Shown here piece by piece: positions 16,148 through 24,289 of a stretch of DNA of 64,000 bases. The position numbers and the translations under genes were made by a program. The stretch is from Natrinema ejinorense (GTDB lineage Archaea > Halobacteriota > Halobacteria > Halobacteriales > Natrialbaceae), in assembly GCF_002494345.1 (NCBI RefSeq), contig NZ_NXNI01000002.1, positions 351,921 to 415,920 on the forward strand. Reading direction: 5' to 3'. Under the pieces are notes generated by a model, which worked only from the letters and a program-made list of their open reading frames with translations, searched no databases and was not told the origin of the DNA. Numbering within the stretch: the stretch's first letter is position 1; each line of letters begins with the position of its first letter.

Positions 16148-17614
16148 ATGTCAGAACACTACTATACGTCGGCAACGGAACTCGCATCCGGCGTTCGGCG
16201 TCGAGAAATTTCGCCCGTCGAAGTCGTCGATGACTTCCTCGAGCGAATCGATGAACGAAACGACGAGCTCGGTGCGTATACCACGATCGTAGCGGATAAG
16301 GCGCGTCGAGCTGCAACTGAGATTGAAACAACTCTCAGCCAGGGTGATGATCCCGGTCCGCTAGCTGGGGTTCCGATTGCACTGAAGGATCTCTACGGGT
16401 GCAAGGAAGGAGTTCGTCACACGCGTGGCTCCAGTCCGTTTCGAGACAACATCGCCGATAACGACGCAGCAGTAGTAGCACGGCTCGAAGATGCCGGGGC
16501 AGTTGTCCTTGGAATGACCAACACGCCCGAATTCGGTCATAAGGGAACTACGGACAACCGCCTGTTCGGACCCACGAGCACCCCGTACGATCTGGATCGA
16601 AATGCGGGCGGATCTTCCGGTGGTAGTGCGGCTGCTGTCGTTGACGGGCTCGCGACGCTTACCCACGGCGGCGATGCCGGCGGCTCGCTTCGCATTCCGG
16701 CCGCCTGTTGTGGTGCGTACGCCATCAAGCCGACTTACAGGCGCATTCCCTCTCTGGATCGGCCCAACGGGTTCGGCGGCGTTCTCGGCTACTCCGTGAA
16801 TCACGGTCCGATCACGCGGACCGTTGCGGACGCTGCACTGATGCTCGACGTCATGGCGGGCCCTCACCCGCGCGATCCTACCTGTCTTCCGGATTCGACG
16901 ACGGACTACCGGGCAGCGACCACTCGCTCGATCTCCGACCTCGAGATCGCATACACGCCCGATCTGGGGACCTTCCCTGTTGATGATCGCGTGAAACGAA
17001 TCGTTGCTGATGCCGTCACAGCGTTCGAGGACGGCGGTGCGACGGTAGAATCGGTCGGCGTCGATCTAAAACATTCACACCGGACGATAACCGAAACGTG
17101 GCGTACGCTGGTGGGCGTGACCTATGCCGCGATGGCCGAGACCATGGCGGACGAACAAGGGATTGAGCTGGTAGGCGATCATCGCGACGAGCTTACGCCC
17201 GAGGTAGTGGAGTTGATTCAAACGGGACGATCCGTCAGCGCGAGCGAATATCTTCGTCTTCACGCTGTGAGGACCGACCTCGTCGACGCGATCGTCGATG
17301 TTTTCGAGGAGTACGATATACTCGTTACACCGACAGTCGCTCATCCTCCGGTCGAGAACGCGTCCGACGGGGGTACGGTCGGACCGTCGGAAGTCGACAG
17401 CGAGCCGGTCGATCCGTTGATCGGTTGGTGCTTGACCCACCCGTTTAACTTTACTGGACATCCTGCGGCGTCGATTCCGGCCGGATTCACCGCCGATTCA
17501 CTGCCAGTCGGCATGCAGATCGTCGGCCCCCGATTCAACGATGGAACGGTGCTTGCCGCCAGCGCTGCGTTCGAACGGCTTCGACCGTGGCATGGCACTT
17601 ATCCGCCCCGGTAA
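16148..17614 (+). CDS. amidase (amidase-signature family)
   Basis: The 488-residue enzyme has the complete Ser-cisSer-Lys triad: K80 in PIALKDLYG, S156 in GGSSGGSAA and S180 in GDAGGSLRIPA. The C-terminal part has the usual GHPAASIPAGF and PVGMQIVGPRF motifs. It hydrolyses a carboxamide, or transfers ammonia if it were a GatA, but no GatB/GatC partner is nearby, so a catabolic amidase is more likely. It is cytosolic; no signal peptide is seen. The convergent neighbour is the three-gene binding-fold operon, whose ligand may be related. Confidence 0.93.
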   Translation: MSEHYYTSATELASGVRRREISPVEVVDDFLERIDERNDELGAYTTIVADKARRAATEIETTLSQGDDPGPLAGVPIALKDLYGCKEGVRHTRGSSPFRDNIADNDAAVVARLEDAGAVVLGMTNTPEFGHKGTTDNRLFGPTSTPYDLDRNAGGSSGGSAAAVVDGLATLTHGGDAGGSLRIPAACCGAYAIKPTYRRIPSLDRPNGFGGVLGYSVNHGPITRTVADAALMLDVMAGPHPRDPTCLPDSTTDYRAATTRSISDLEIAYTPDLGTFPVDDRVKRIVADAVTAFEDGGATVESVGVDLKHSHRTITETWRTLVGVTYAAMAETMADEQGIELVGDHRDELTPEVVELIQTGRSVSASEYLRLHAVRTDLVDAIVDVFEEYDILVTPTVAHPPVENASDGGTVGPSEVDSEPVDPLIGWCLTHPFNFTGHPAASIPAGFTADSLPVGMQIVGPRFNDGTVLAASAAFERLRPWHGTYPPR

Positions 17615-17780
17615 CGCTTCTGTCCATCTCTCGAGACCGCGAGAGACATATTTCGGCCTTGTCACAACATGAATAGCCGGTAATAGTAGTGGCAGCCGTT
17701 CGATGACCGATCTCAACCGGACGTCTGTCGACGTTACTGCCGGGAGCGGCACTGATCGATCGGCGCGGAACGTCTCGGTT

Positions 17781-18770
17781 TTACTGTCGTGACGGGTTTC
17801 CTTCCCCGCATCCGACGAGCGAGGCGTAGTCTTCGATCACGTTCGCGTCATGGTCGATATATTCGTTAGTCCAAACTTCGCCCGGGTCGATCGATCCATC
17901 GAGTAGTGTCGTTTCCTGTAGGTACTCCGAAAGACGCTGCCACCGCTGCGGGCGGTGGGCGCCCCAGCCCGCTTCTGTGAGACCGTCGTGATACTGTAAC
18001 CCGTCAACGGCGGCACGTAACTTTCGAGTCTCTATCCATCGGCGTTGTTCGAGCGTCGCGTTCCGACTGATCAGTGCATCGATGGCGGCATCGGGGTCGT
18101 TCGTCGCGGCGGCCCAGCCCCGCGCGGTTGCGCGGAGGAATGCTCGAACCGCCGTCGGGTTCTGCGCGGCGAACGATTCGTTAGTCACCAGCATCATCCC
18201 GTATACGCCCAGCAATTCACCGATCGGGAGTTCGTCGGATTGGCGGCCGTGTTCGTGTTCGAGTTCAACGCCGTTTGTCACGACACCAACTGCTGCGTCG
18301 ACGGTCCCCTCGAGGAGTTGATGTTCGACGCGATGATGAGTGTTCGGATCAACCGGTTTCAGGTCGACCTCCGAACGGATACCGGCTCGTTCGAGCGCTT
18401 GTGCGGCTAGAATCCTGGTCTTCGTTGCCGATGGGGCAACGGTCGTGCCGGCCAGTTGTGCCGGATCGGATAGCGGTTCGTCGAATACGTCCCGGAGCGT
18501 ATAGAACGCCGCCGGCGTTCGGTTGGTTACGGCGGCGATCGCGATCGGATCCTCCCCCTGACTCCGCGTCGCGAGCACGGCGCTCGCACCCGCGAGTCCG
18601 ATGTCCGCATTCCCTCGAGCGGCCTGTTTGGCTGCATAGGGGGAACCGTGCCCTTCAACGAATTGGATTGTCACTCCTTCGTCCTCGTAAAACCCTCGCC
18701 GACGAGCGAGGAAGTACGGTGCTTGAAATCCGTTTGGTTCCCAGTTTAGTTGGAAGGTGACGGATGTCAT
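17781..18770 (-). CDS. NMT1/ThiY-like periplasmic-binding-fold protein without signal peptide (third gene of coupled trio)
   Basis: The 329-residue protein starts directly at the first beta strand of the fold (MTSVTFQLNWEPNGFQAPYF). It continues with ARRRGFYEDEGVTIQF, ARGNADIGLAGASAVL and VAPSATKTRILAAQAL, as in NMT1/SsuA/ThiY binding proteins. There is no signal peptide or lipobox, and its start overlaps the previous gene by 4 nt (ATGA), leaving no room for one. Known signal-less members of this fold are enzymes (THI5, MqnA/MqnD, dihydroxyphthalate decarboxylase). It may thus be a cytosolic enzyme or carrier rather than a transport protein. No permease or ATPase is adjacent. Confidence 0.8.
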   Translation of the reverse strand: MTSVTFQLNWEPNGFQAPYFLARRRGFYEDEGVTIQFVEGHGSPYAAKQAARGNADIGLAGASAVLATRSQGEDPIAIAAVTNRTPAAFYTLRDVFDEPLSDPAQLAGTTVAPSATKTRILAAQALERAGIRSEVDLKPVDPNTHHRVEHQLLEGTVDAAVGVVTNGVELEHEHGRQSDELPIGELLGVYGMMLVTNESFAAQNPTAVRAFLRATARGWAAATNDPDAAIDALISRNATLEQRRWIETRKLRAAVDGLQYHDGLTEAGWGAHRPQRWQRLSEYLQETTLLDGSIDPGEVWTNEYIDHDANVIEDYASLVGCGEGNPSRQ

Positions 18771-19756
18771 GGTTCGAGTGTCGTCCGGAACGTTTCCGGG
18801 GGGATTCGGTCGACGCCCAATGCGTTCGGGCCGGCTAGATCGAGGATGTACGCGAACAATTGTTCCATTCCGAGAACTGTCTCAGGGCCCCAGTCTTTAA
18901 CGACCATGTCTCGCCATCTGTCACGGACTGCGGTGACGATTGCGTAGTCGTCGTAGGGTATTAATCGGTTGCCGAGGATTCGCCAGTGGCGATCCTCTGT
19001 TCGCAATCGGTCGACGGCTTCTCTGTAGGCGGCGACGAACCCGCGAACGGTGTCCGGCCGGTCCGCGAGGAACTGTTCGCTCGTCAGAAACGTTGAGACC
19101 GGAATTTTTTCATCCGTATCGGCAAGTCGCTGGACGACGTCGGCGACGGAAAACACCTCTGTGTATGGTCCGCGTTCAGTGATTTCGGGGATAATCTGCC
19201 AGAATTGGAGGATTGCGTCAACTGCTCCGGTCTGGAGCAGTTCGGTAAGAGCAACCTTGGACTCGGCTTCGATAGGGGTTGCCGTTCGGTCGGGGTCAAA
19301 CCCATGGTACTTCCGACAGGCCGCTCGTACGAGAATCCAATTCTTATCGAGTCGCCGTACGACTCCGATACGGTGTCCGGAAAGGTCGCCGAGTCCCTCG
19401 ATATCCGTTCCCTCGTGGGCGACGAGTCCGCCGACCGTGCGTCCGTATGGATGAAACCCGACGATCTGTGCGCCGTCTACTCGTTCGCGCGCAGTAGAAA
19501 TATAGTCGATATCGATGAGATCGGCAGCCCCGTCCTGAAGACGGGCCTCGACGGTCTCGAGTCCTTCTTCGAGTGCATCCGAGACGAGTTCCAACTCGAG
19601 GTGGAACCCGTGTTTGTGGTCTAAGCCCAGGCGTTTGATGGTATACAGCAGGTATCGTGGACTTCCATTGTGCTCGAATCGAGCTCGCATCACGGGCCGT
19701 CCTTCGGGCGACGTGTGTGCGTCGTCGATAACCGCTTGCTGTGTGTCGATATTCAT
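18767..19756 (-). CDS. NMT1-like periplasmic-binding-fold protein without signal peptide (second gene of trio)
   Basis: The 329-residue protein is hydrophilic at the N-terminus (MNIDTQQAVIDDAHTSPEG). The binding fold then follows: a variable first lobe, LQDGAADLIDIDYISTARE, DLSGHRIGVVRRLDKNWILV and LLQTGAVDAILQFWQIIPEI. This matches the lobe order and hinge of type II binding proteins, but it is only distantly similar to the third gene. The usual Gly/Ala-rich signal is absent. It overlaps both neighbours by 4 nt (ATGA), so the three are translated together, perhaps as subunits of one complex or successive enzymes. The ligand is unknown. Confidence 0.72.
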   Translation of the reverse strand: MNIDTQQAVIDDAHTSPEGRPVMRARFEHNGSPRYLLYTIKRLGLDHKHGFHLELELVSDALEEGLETVEARLQDGAADLIDIDYISTARERVDGAQIVGFHPYGRTVGGLVAHEGTDIEGLGDLSGHRIGVVRRLDKNWILVRAACRKYHGFDPDRTATPIEAESKVALTELLQTGAVDAILQFWQIIPEITERGPYTEVFSVADVVQRLADTDEKIPVSTFLTSEQFLADRPDTVRGFVAAYREAVDRLRTEDRHWRILGNRLIPYDDYAIVTAVRDRWRDMVVKDWGPETVLGMEQLFAYILDLAGPNALGVDRIPPETFRTTLEP

Positions 19757-20652
19757 GTTCTGCTCGAGGCGACGATCTCCTGAACGGTGGCGTTCGAATC
19801 AATAAGTTGGTGGTGTTTCATCCACTCGAGGTGCGACGCGAGGGCGTCCGGATCAACGGGCTCCGGTTGCTTGTACCGGGGAACGTCGATAGTAGCGGCA
19901 AGTTCCTCGACGGAGACGCCGTCGAACAAGTTCGGCTCCTCTTTCATATCGTCGAAGAGCATTTCCAAATACGCTTCACGGTAGGCGGATGGGTTCCGAT
20001 TGATCTCCTTGGCGGCCCGCCCGTATGCGTTCAGAAATGCCGAAAGCCGATGTTCATCGAGGGTATCGGCTCCGACTATCCCGATGTGATTTTCGAATTC
20101 GAGAACCGATCGGAATCCGAGACGATCCGCGAGCGCGCTCTGTGGCTCCAATAACGAAATCGCGTCGACGTTACCTTCCTGGAGCGCACGAAGGCGATCG
20201 ATCGGGAGTCCGTGGTGTTCGAGGACAATGTCGCGGTCGTCAACGTGTGGATCCAGCGCGCGCATCACCGTATATTCCTGCCCCGTTCGCCGATTCACAC
20301 CCACTGGGACGCCTGCCAGATCGCCGGGCGTCTCGATATCCGACTCAGGTCGGACGAACACGCGGTACGGGAGATCGGAAAACGTCCCGTTTGCGACAAC
20401 CTTTCCGTCATCCATTTCCCACGTCCGTTTAATACTCTCCCACTTACAGATGGGATAGATGTCGACGTCGTATTCCTGCGTAAGCCGTTCGTCGGCCGGA
20501 ATGTACTTCCAGTCAACTGAAGATCGATCACGCGTAACGAGGGTGGCGTCGAGTCCCTCAGCGGCGAAATACCCCTTCTCGATCGCCACTCGCTGTGGGA
20601 GCATAAACGAGAACGGGAGATGAAACAATCGAATTGTCTCACTCATATTCAT
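19753..20652 (-). CDS. NMT1-like periplasmic-binding-fold protein without signal peptide (first gene of trio)
   Basis: The 299-residue protein begins MNMSETIRLFHLPFSFMLPQ, a strand-helix start of the binding fold with no signal peptide. It continues with RVAIEKGYFAAEGLDATLVT, DLAGVPVGVNRRTGQEYTVM and LQEGNVDAISLLEPQSALAD. The C-terminal quarter (DVPRYKQPEPVDPDALASHL) is typical of NMT1-like proteins. An alternative start lies two codons in (20646). The promoter region is shared with the divergent cupin gene. The gene heads an operon of three overlapping genes, all of the same fold and all apparently cytosolic. A cytosolic enzyme such as a decarboxylase or lyase is possible. Confidence 0.75.
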   Translation of the reverse strand: MNMSETIRLFHLPFSFMLPQRVAIEKGYFAAEGLDATLVTRDRSSVDWKYIPADERLTQEYDVDIYPICKWESIKRTWEMDDGKVVANGTFSDLPYRVFVRPESDIETPGDLAGVPVGVNRRTGQEYTVMRALDPHVDDRDIVLEHHGLPIDRLRALQEGNVDAISLLEPQSALADRLGFRSVLEFENHIGIVGADTLDEHRLSAFLNAYGRAAKEINRNPSAYREAYLEMLFDDMKEEPNLFDGVSVEELAATIDVPRYKQPEPVDPDALASHLEWMKHHQLIDSNATVQEIVASSRT

Positions 20653-20667
20653 TAATCCAATTACGTT

Positions 20668-20731
20668 CTTCTATAATAATTCTTTTGCAGAAAAGTTTAA
20701 ATAATTATAGTATAAGAGTACCGAACGGAGG
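20668..20731. promoter_or_regulatory. divergent promoter region between binding-fold operon and cupin gene, with Shine-Dalgarno
   Basis: Leftward: CTATAATAAT at 20671-20680 reads ATTATTATAG on the minus strand, 19-28 nt upstream of the first trio gene, giving a nearly leaderless start. Rightward: AGTTTAAATA at 20694-20703 is TATA-like, and GGAGG at 20727-20731 is a good ribosome binding site 8 nt before the GTG at 20740. The two operons may be co-regulated from this 87-bp gap. Confidence 0.5.
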
Positions 20732-20739
20732 ACAAGACC

Positions 20740-21081
20740 GTGAAACGAGTCAGCGAAGGTGAGCGTAACGTAGTTGAAGTCGCTGACGGGGTCTATCTGG
20801 CGGACCTCGCCGGCGGGCAGGAAGCAGGTATGACGTATTGGCGTATTGACCCAGGAAAAACGCTCCCGCCACACCGTCATCAGAACGAGCAGATCGGATA
20901 CGTCATTCACGGCGAACTGACGGCGATCCTCGAGACGAGTGAAGTTCCGCTCCGACCGGGTGATTCTTACGCGTTCCTCAGCCAGGAGTATCACGGCGCG
21001 GAGAATCGAGGTGACCGCCCAGCCGTTGGTATTGGTGTCCTTAGTCCACCACGTTCCGAACCGGAATGGGGAACCGACTGA
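20740..21081 (+). CDS. cupin domain-containing protein
   Basis: The 113-residue single cupin has motif 1 PHRHQNEQIGYVIHGELTA (two His and a Glu for metal binding) and motif 2 PGDSYAFLSQEYHGAEN (third His). The GTG start at 20740 is supported by GGAGG 8 nt upstream. Small cupins of this kind are metal-dependent isomerases, dioxygenases or ligand sensors. It shares a divergent promoter with the trio of binding-fold proteins and precedes a VOC-fold gene, so a joint catabolic or detoxifying role is likely. The substrate is unknown. Confidence 0.9.
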   Translation: MKRVSEGERNVVEVADGVYLADLAGGQEAGMTYWRIDPGKTLPPHRHQNEQIGYVIHGELTAILETSEVPLRPGDSYAFLSQEYHGAENRGDRPAVGIGVLSPPRSEPEWGTD

Positions 21082-21249
21082 CCATTACCTGGTCTCGGTT
21101 TCGGTCGTCGACCGACTTTGCCTTCCATCGTAGTGTTACCCGAACGTCGCGCTTCCGTTATAACACTACGGCAGGGTCAGTGACCGATGGCACGACAGAG
21201 TCCCATTCTTCCTCGGTTTTATATAATATTGCGATATACTCTAAATCAG

Positions 21250-21681
21250 ATGGACTCCGTTGATCATATAAACATCGACGTGAACGATCTCGAGGCGTGT
21301 TATCAGTTCTACCGAGATGAACTCGCATTAACGGAGTTGCGACCTCCGGAGTCGTTTCAGGGAGACCATGCGATGTTCGAGGCTGGTGATACGGTCGTAA
21401 CGTTGGTCGAGACCGGACGCGCCGATCGCTGGGGGCACCGTCAACTCGCTCATCCACTCGATAAATCTCATCTCGCGTTCAGGGCTGAACCGTCCACGTA
21501 CGATCGCTTCGTCGAAACGTTCGCCGATCAATTTCCCAATCAGGGACCGTACGATTGGGGAGAATCTGAGGGATACTACTTTCTCGATCCCGACGGCAAC
21601 CTCCTGGAGGTCGTTACGGATATCCGGCAATCGATACGCCGCGACCAACCGCTTCTCACCCACGACGATGTTACGGACTAG
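21250..21681 (+). CDS. VOC family protein (glyoxalase/bleomycin-resistance fold)
   Basis: The protein has 143 residues and begins MDSVDHINIDVNDLEACYQF (first metal-ligand His in DHINI). A second half contains KSHLAFRAEP and ends with YFLDPDGNLLEVVTD, which carries the conserved PDGNLLE and the Glu ligand. This is the metal-dependent VOC type used by glyoxalases, ring-cleaving dioxygenases and fosfomycin-type resistance proteins. The frame extends 63 nt upstream with hydrophobic, unlikely sequence, so the ATG at 21250 is chosen. It sits between cupin and TIM-barrel-like genes on the same strand. Confidence 0.9.
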   Translation: MDSVDHINIDVNDLEACYQFYRDELALTELRPPESFQGDHAMFEAGDTVVTLVETGRADRWGHRQLAHPLDKSHLAFRAEPSTYDRFVETFADQFPNQGPYDWGESEGYYFLDPDGNLLEVVTDIRQSIRRDQPLLTHDDVTD

Positions 21682-21748
21682 CTCGTATTCACAGAGACGT
21701 GATGGCCACGATATAATAATTTTAATACGACAAGGTATATATTGAAAT

Positions 21749-22900
21749 ATGGTTGGCGTCTGGACGTACCCTTGGACCCTCTACGAGGAGGGAGTGGATA
21801 CTGCCTTCGAAACCTTCACCTCACACGGCATTACCAGCGTTTCGGTAGCAACACACCACCATTCGGCGCGAATATTACAGCCGCGCTTTCCGGACTCGCT
21901 TTTCGAGCGACGACCGGCCGGGTGTTACTTCGCGCCGCAGGCGGAGCACTTCGATCGTACTCCACTCAGCCCGATCCAAAACGAGATCGAGGCCGTATCG
22001 GATCCGCTCGGCGAGATCACCGCCGTGGCGGACGAGTACAACGTTCGGACGAATGGATGGATGGTTACCCTCCATAATTCGCGGCTGGGCGCCACGTATC
22101 CGTCGTTTCAGATCGAAGATGCCTTCGGAACGGGGCACGAACACGCTCTTTGCCCGTCGCATCCGGAGGTGCGCGAGTACTTCGCCGGTGTCGCCGCTGA
22201 ACTCGTTGACCGCGGCGTCGATGCGATCGAACTGGAAGCAGCCGGCTACCCGCTCGTCTTCCACGGCCACGACACCGTATACGGTCACGAGGCCCAGCAA
22301 GTTCTTTCGTCCGATGCTGAACGTCGGTTATTCTCGCAGTGTTTCTGTGACGCCTGTCAGCGGCAGGCTCGTGACTTTGACGTCGATCTCGAGCAGGCAC
22401 GAGAGCGAACGCTCGAGATTATCGAGCGTTCGTTCCGCGATCCCGCTTCACAGACGGTGCCGCTCTCAGCGTTGGTTCGCGAGGAATCGGTACTAACCGA
22501 GCTGTTCGAGTTTCGAGCAGCTATAATCGAACGACTTATCGAGTCTATCGCTACGTCTGCCGGGGATACGACGGTCAATGTGTACGTTCGGCGGGCCGAA
22601 GCGAATTGGCCAGCAGGTCGGACGCTTGATGGACTTGCCGCTCACGCCGATCGGTTGACCGTTCTCTGCTACGTCGCTGATCCTGCGGTCGCCCGCGATC
22701 GACTCAGCGCGATCACGCGGCGTGTTTCCCTCCCCATTGATGCGGGCGTGACGTTGGACCCTTCAATCATCGAGAACGAATCGGAACTAGTATCGCTCGT
22801 CGACGAAATCAGAACCGTAATCGACGGTCGCGTCTCGGTGTACAATCACGCTATGTTGACCGAGACACAACTCGAATGGATCGAACAGATCGCGACGTAA
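21749..22900 (+). CDS. putative TIM-barrel protein (glycoside-hydrolase-like), function unknown
   Basis: The protein has 383 residues. It begins MVGVWTYPWTLYEEGVDTAF, followed by alternating strand/helix segments such as GITSVSVATHHHS, NVRTNGWMVTLHNS and GVDAIELEAAGYPLVFHGHD. A Cys-x2-Cys appears in FCDACQRQARDFDVD, reminiscent of the CxxC after a catalytic strand in uncharacterised TIM-barrel glycosyl-hydrolase-like proteins. Several His residues cluster in the first third. There is no signal peptide. A TATA-like TTTAATA sits about 25 nt upstream (around 21720). It ends the cupin-VOC-TIM set. I do not recognise a named family and assign no reaction. Confidence 0.7.
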   Translation: MVGVWTYPWTLYEEGVDTAFETFTSHGITSVSVATHHHSARILQPRFPDSLFERRPAGCYFAPQAEHFDRTPLSPIQNEIEAVSDPLGEITAVADEYNVRTNGWMVTLHNSRLGATYPSFQIEDAFGTGHEHALCPSHPEVREYFAGVAAELVDRGVDAIELEAAGYPLVFHGHDTVYGHEAQQVLSSDAERRLFSQCFCDACQRQARDFDVDLEQARERTLEIIERSFRDPASQTVPLSALVREESVLTELFEFRAAIIERLIESIATSAGDTTVNVYVRRAEANWPAGRTLDGLAAHADRLTVLCYVADPAVARDRLSAITRRVSLPIDAGVTLDPSIIENESELVSLVDEIRTVIDGRVSVYNHAMLTETQLEWIEQIAT

Positions 22901-23153
22901 CCATCAGAAGACGTTGAAAGATCGGTGTGGCTCCTTTCCTTGGATCCCCCAAATTGTGGCTATCTGATGTTATCGGCCGATACTCTTCGGATTTTGACTG
23001 ACTGGAGTAGGCTAACTACCACTGTGCGTACCCGAGTTCGCATAGTCTTCGTTACGCCGCTTCGACAACATCAATTCTGTGGGTTTGACTCTGTTGAAAT
23101 CCTCTTCTTTAGATACCCACCATGGTGGAACTACTGGTCACTACACGTGCTTG
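22901..23153. other. intergenic region, nothing recognised
   Basis: A gap of about 250 bp lies between two convergent genes. No protein-like frame, repeat or RNA was recognised. Confidence 0.35.
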
Positions 23154-23744
23154 TCAATCGAGGTTGGAGAGCAGTTCAGCCGGTGCAGTGAGTTCGATCC
23201 GAGTGCCACTGAGCGAGCGTGCCGACAGGCAGGCCTCCAGTTCGACCATCTCATCTTCAGAATCAGTGTTTTCCAAAACCGTGAGTAGGAAGCTGATCCG
23301 CCCCGCCGTCGTTCCACGCGGATATGCGTATCGGCGCTTCGATGACGTCGATCCCTCGTCTTCCGAGGGAGATCCCCACGTCGAACTGTAGGCGGTCGCC
23401 ACACCGGGATCGAGCGTTGCCCTAACATCACCGGACGTCACGAGTTCGACGGTAACGTCTGACCAGAGCCCGTCCCGTCGTATTGCCCAGACGACCTCTA
23501 CAGCTACCTTTTGCGCTGTCGTTCGATTGGGGATCGAGATCCCGAGGACTGCGTCATCGTCCTCGACGGGGGTAACAGCAGGGTCGAGTAAATCGATCTG
23601 TTCACCATCCTTGCGGACAACGGTACTATTACCGCTTCGTTCGAGTTTGAGGCTGGATGACCCATACAGAGCCGTGCCGACGATTGCACCACTGCCGCCG
23701 AGTGCGCCGAGTCCGCCGATGGCGATTATGTCGCGCCGCTTCAT
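23154..23744 (-). CDS. putative exported protein of unknown function
   Basis: The 196-residue protein begins MKRRDIIAIGGLGALGGSG, a twin-arginine-like, Gly/Ala-rich hydrophobic N-terminus, followed by a small mature domain. The rest is beta-rich and acidic (LGISIPNRTTAQKVAVEVVW, DVTVELVTSGDVRATLD), which suggests a compact immunoglobulin-like domain outside the membrane. The family is not recognised. The gene lies alone between the TIM-barrel gene and a deleted transposase, within the AT-richer island. Confidence 0.65.
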   Translation of the reverse strand: MKRRDIIAIGGLGALGGSGAIVGTALYGSSSLKLERSGNSTVVRKDGEQIDLLDPAVTPVEDDDAVLGISIPNRTTAQKVAVEVVWAIRRDGLWSDVTVELVTSGDVRATLDPGVATAYSSTWGSPSEDEGSTSSKRRYAYPRGTTAGRISFLLTVLENTDSEDEMVELEACLSARSLSGTRIELTAPAELLSNLD

Positions 23745-23823
23745 TTTAATCGATCTTTAGCGTCATCTGGGAAGGGTCTTCTGGTGAATAGAGTCTCCAC
23801 AACTGTGTCATCTGCAATAGTCG

Positions 23824-24115
23824 TTAGAGGGTTCGGTCGAGATTGTGGACAATACACGCAAGGGCGAGTTCACGATACTGCTTCCACCAGCGTCGTGAAC
23901 GGACGAACGCACCGTATTTTCGCTTGGATGAGTTCATCGAGGAGTGTTCGATAGGTTGTGTTCTTCCGAACTTTGAGACATAGCAGAACAACGTGCTGAT
24001 GACGCGTGTAGCGTTGTTTCGAGAACTTCGAGGAGTATCGACCCACAGCACGTTGCGCTAGTTGAAGTGCTTCTTCGATAAATCGGAGTAGCCGTGACTT
24101 CGGGAGAGTCTGCAT
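23824..24115 (-). pseudogene. internally deleted IS5-type transposase remnant
   Basis: On the minus strand the N-terminal part MQTLPKSRLLRFIEEALQLA...TRHQHVVLLCLKVRKNTTYR, then TLLDELI, matches haloarchaeal IS4/IS5-superfamily transposases. In another frame, SSKRKYGAFVRSRRWWKQYR and LACIVHNLDRTL match the same protein's extreme C-terminus. The two parts meet at about 23930-23940, so the middle of the gene, including the catalytic DDE core, has been deleted. It cannot encode an active enzyme, but its ends may be intact, making it a possible non-autonomous element. Confidence 0.8.
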
Positions 24116-24250
24116 TCGGTTGCTCTGCTGTCCAAACGTGTAACTCCTCAAGGGTTTCAACAGAGCCGTCGGTTTTGAAGCCGCTGAACGCCGACAGTCG
24201 ACGCTATAATCGGACGCATAGACGACGTAATACGAGGCAGGGAAAAATAC

Positions 24251-24289
24251 ATGTATTAAAACATAGGAAGTAATTGTGTGGAAGCATGT
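24251..24289 (+). promoter_or_regulatory. promoter of the NeuB-NeuC-NeuD operon
   Basis: The AT-rich ACATGTATTAAAACATAGGA (24250-24269) contains a TATA-like GTATTAAAA about 30-38 nt before the ATG at 24290. The box lies immediately downstream of the transposase remnant. Confidence 0.4.
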
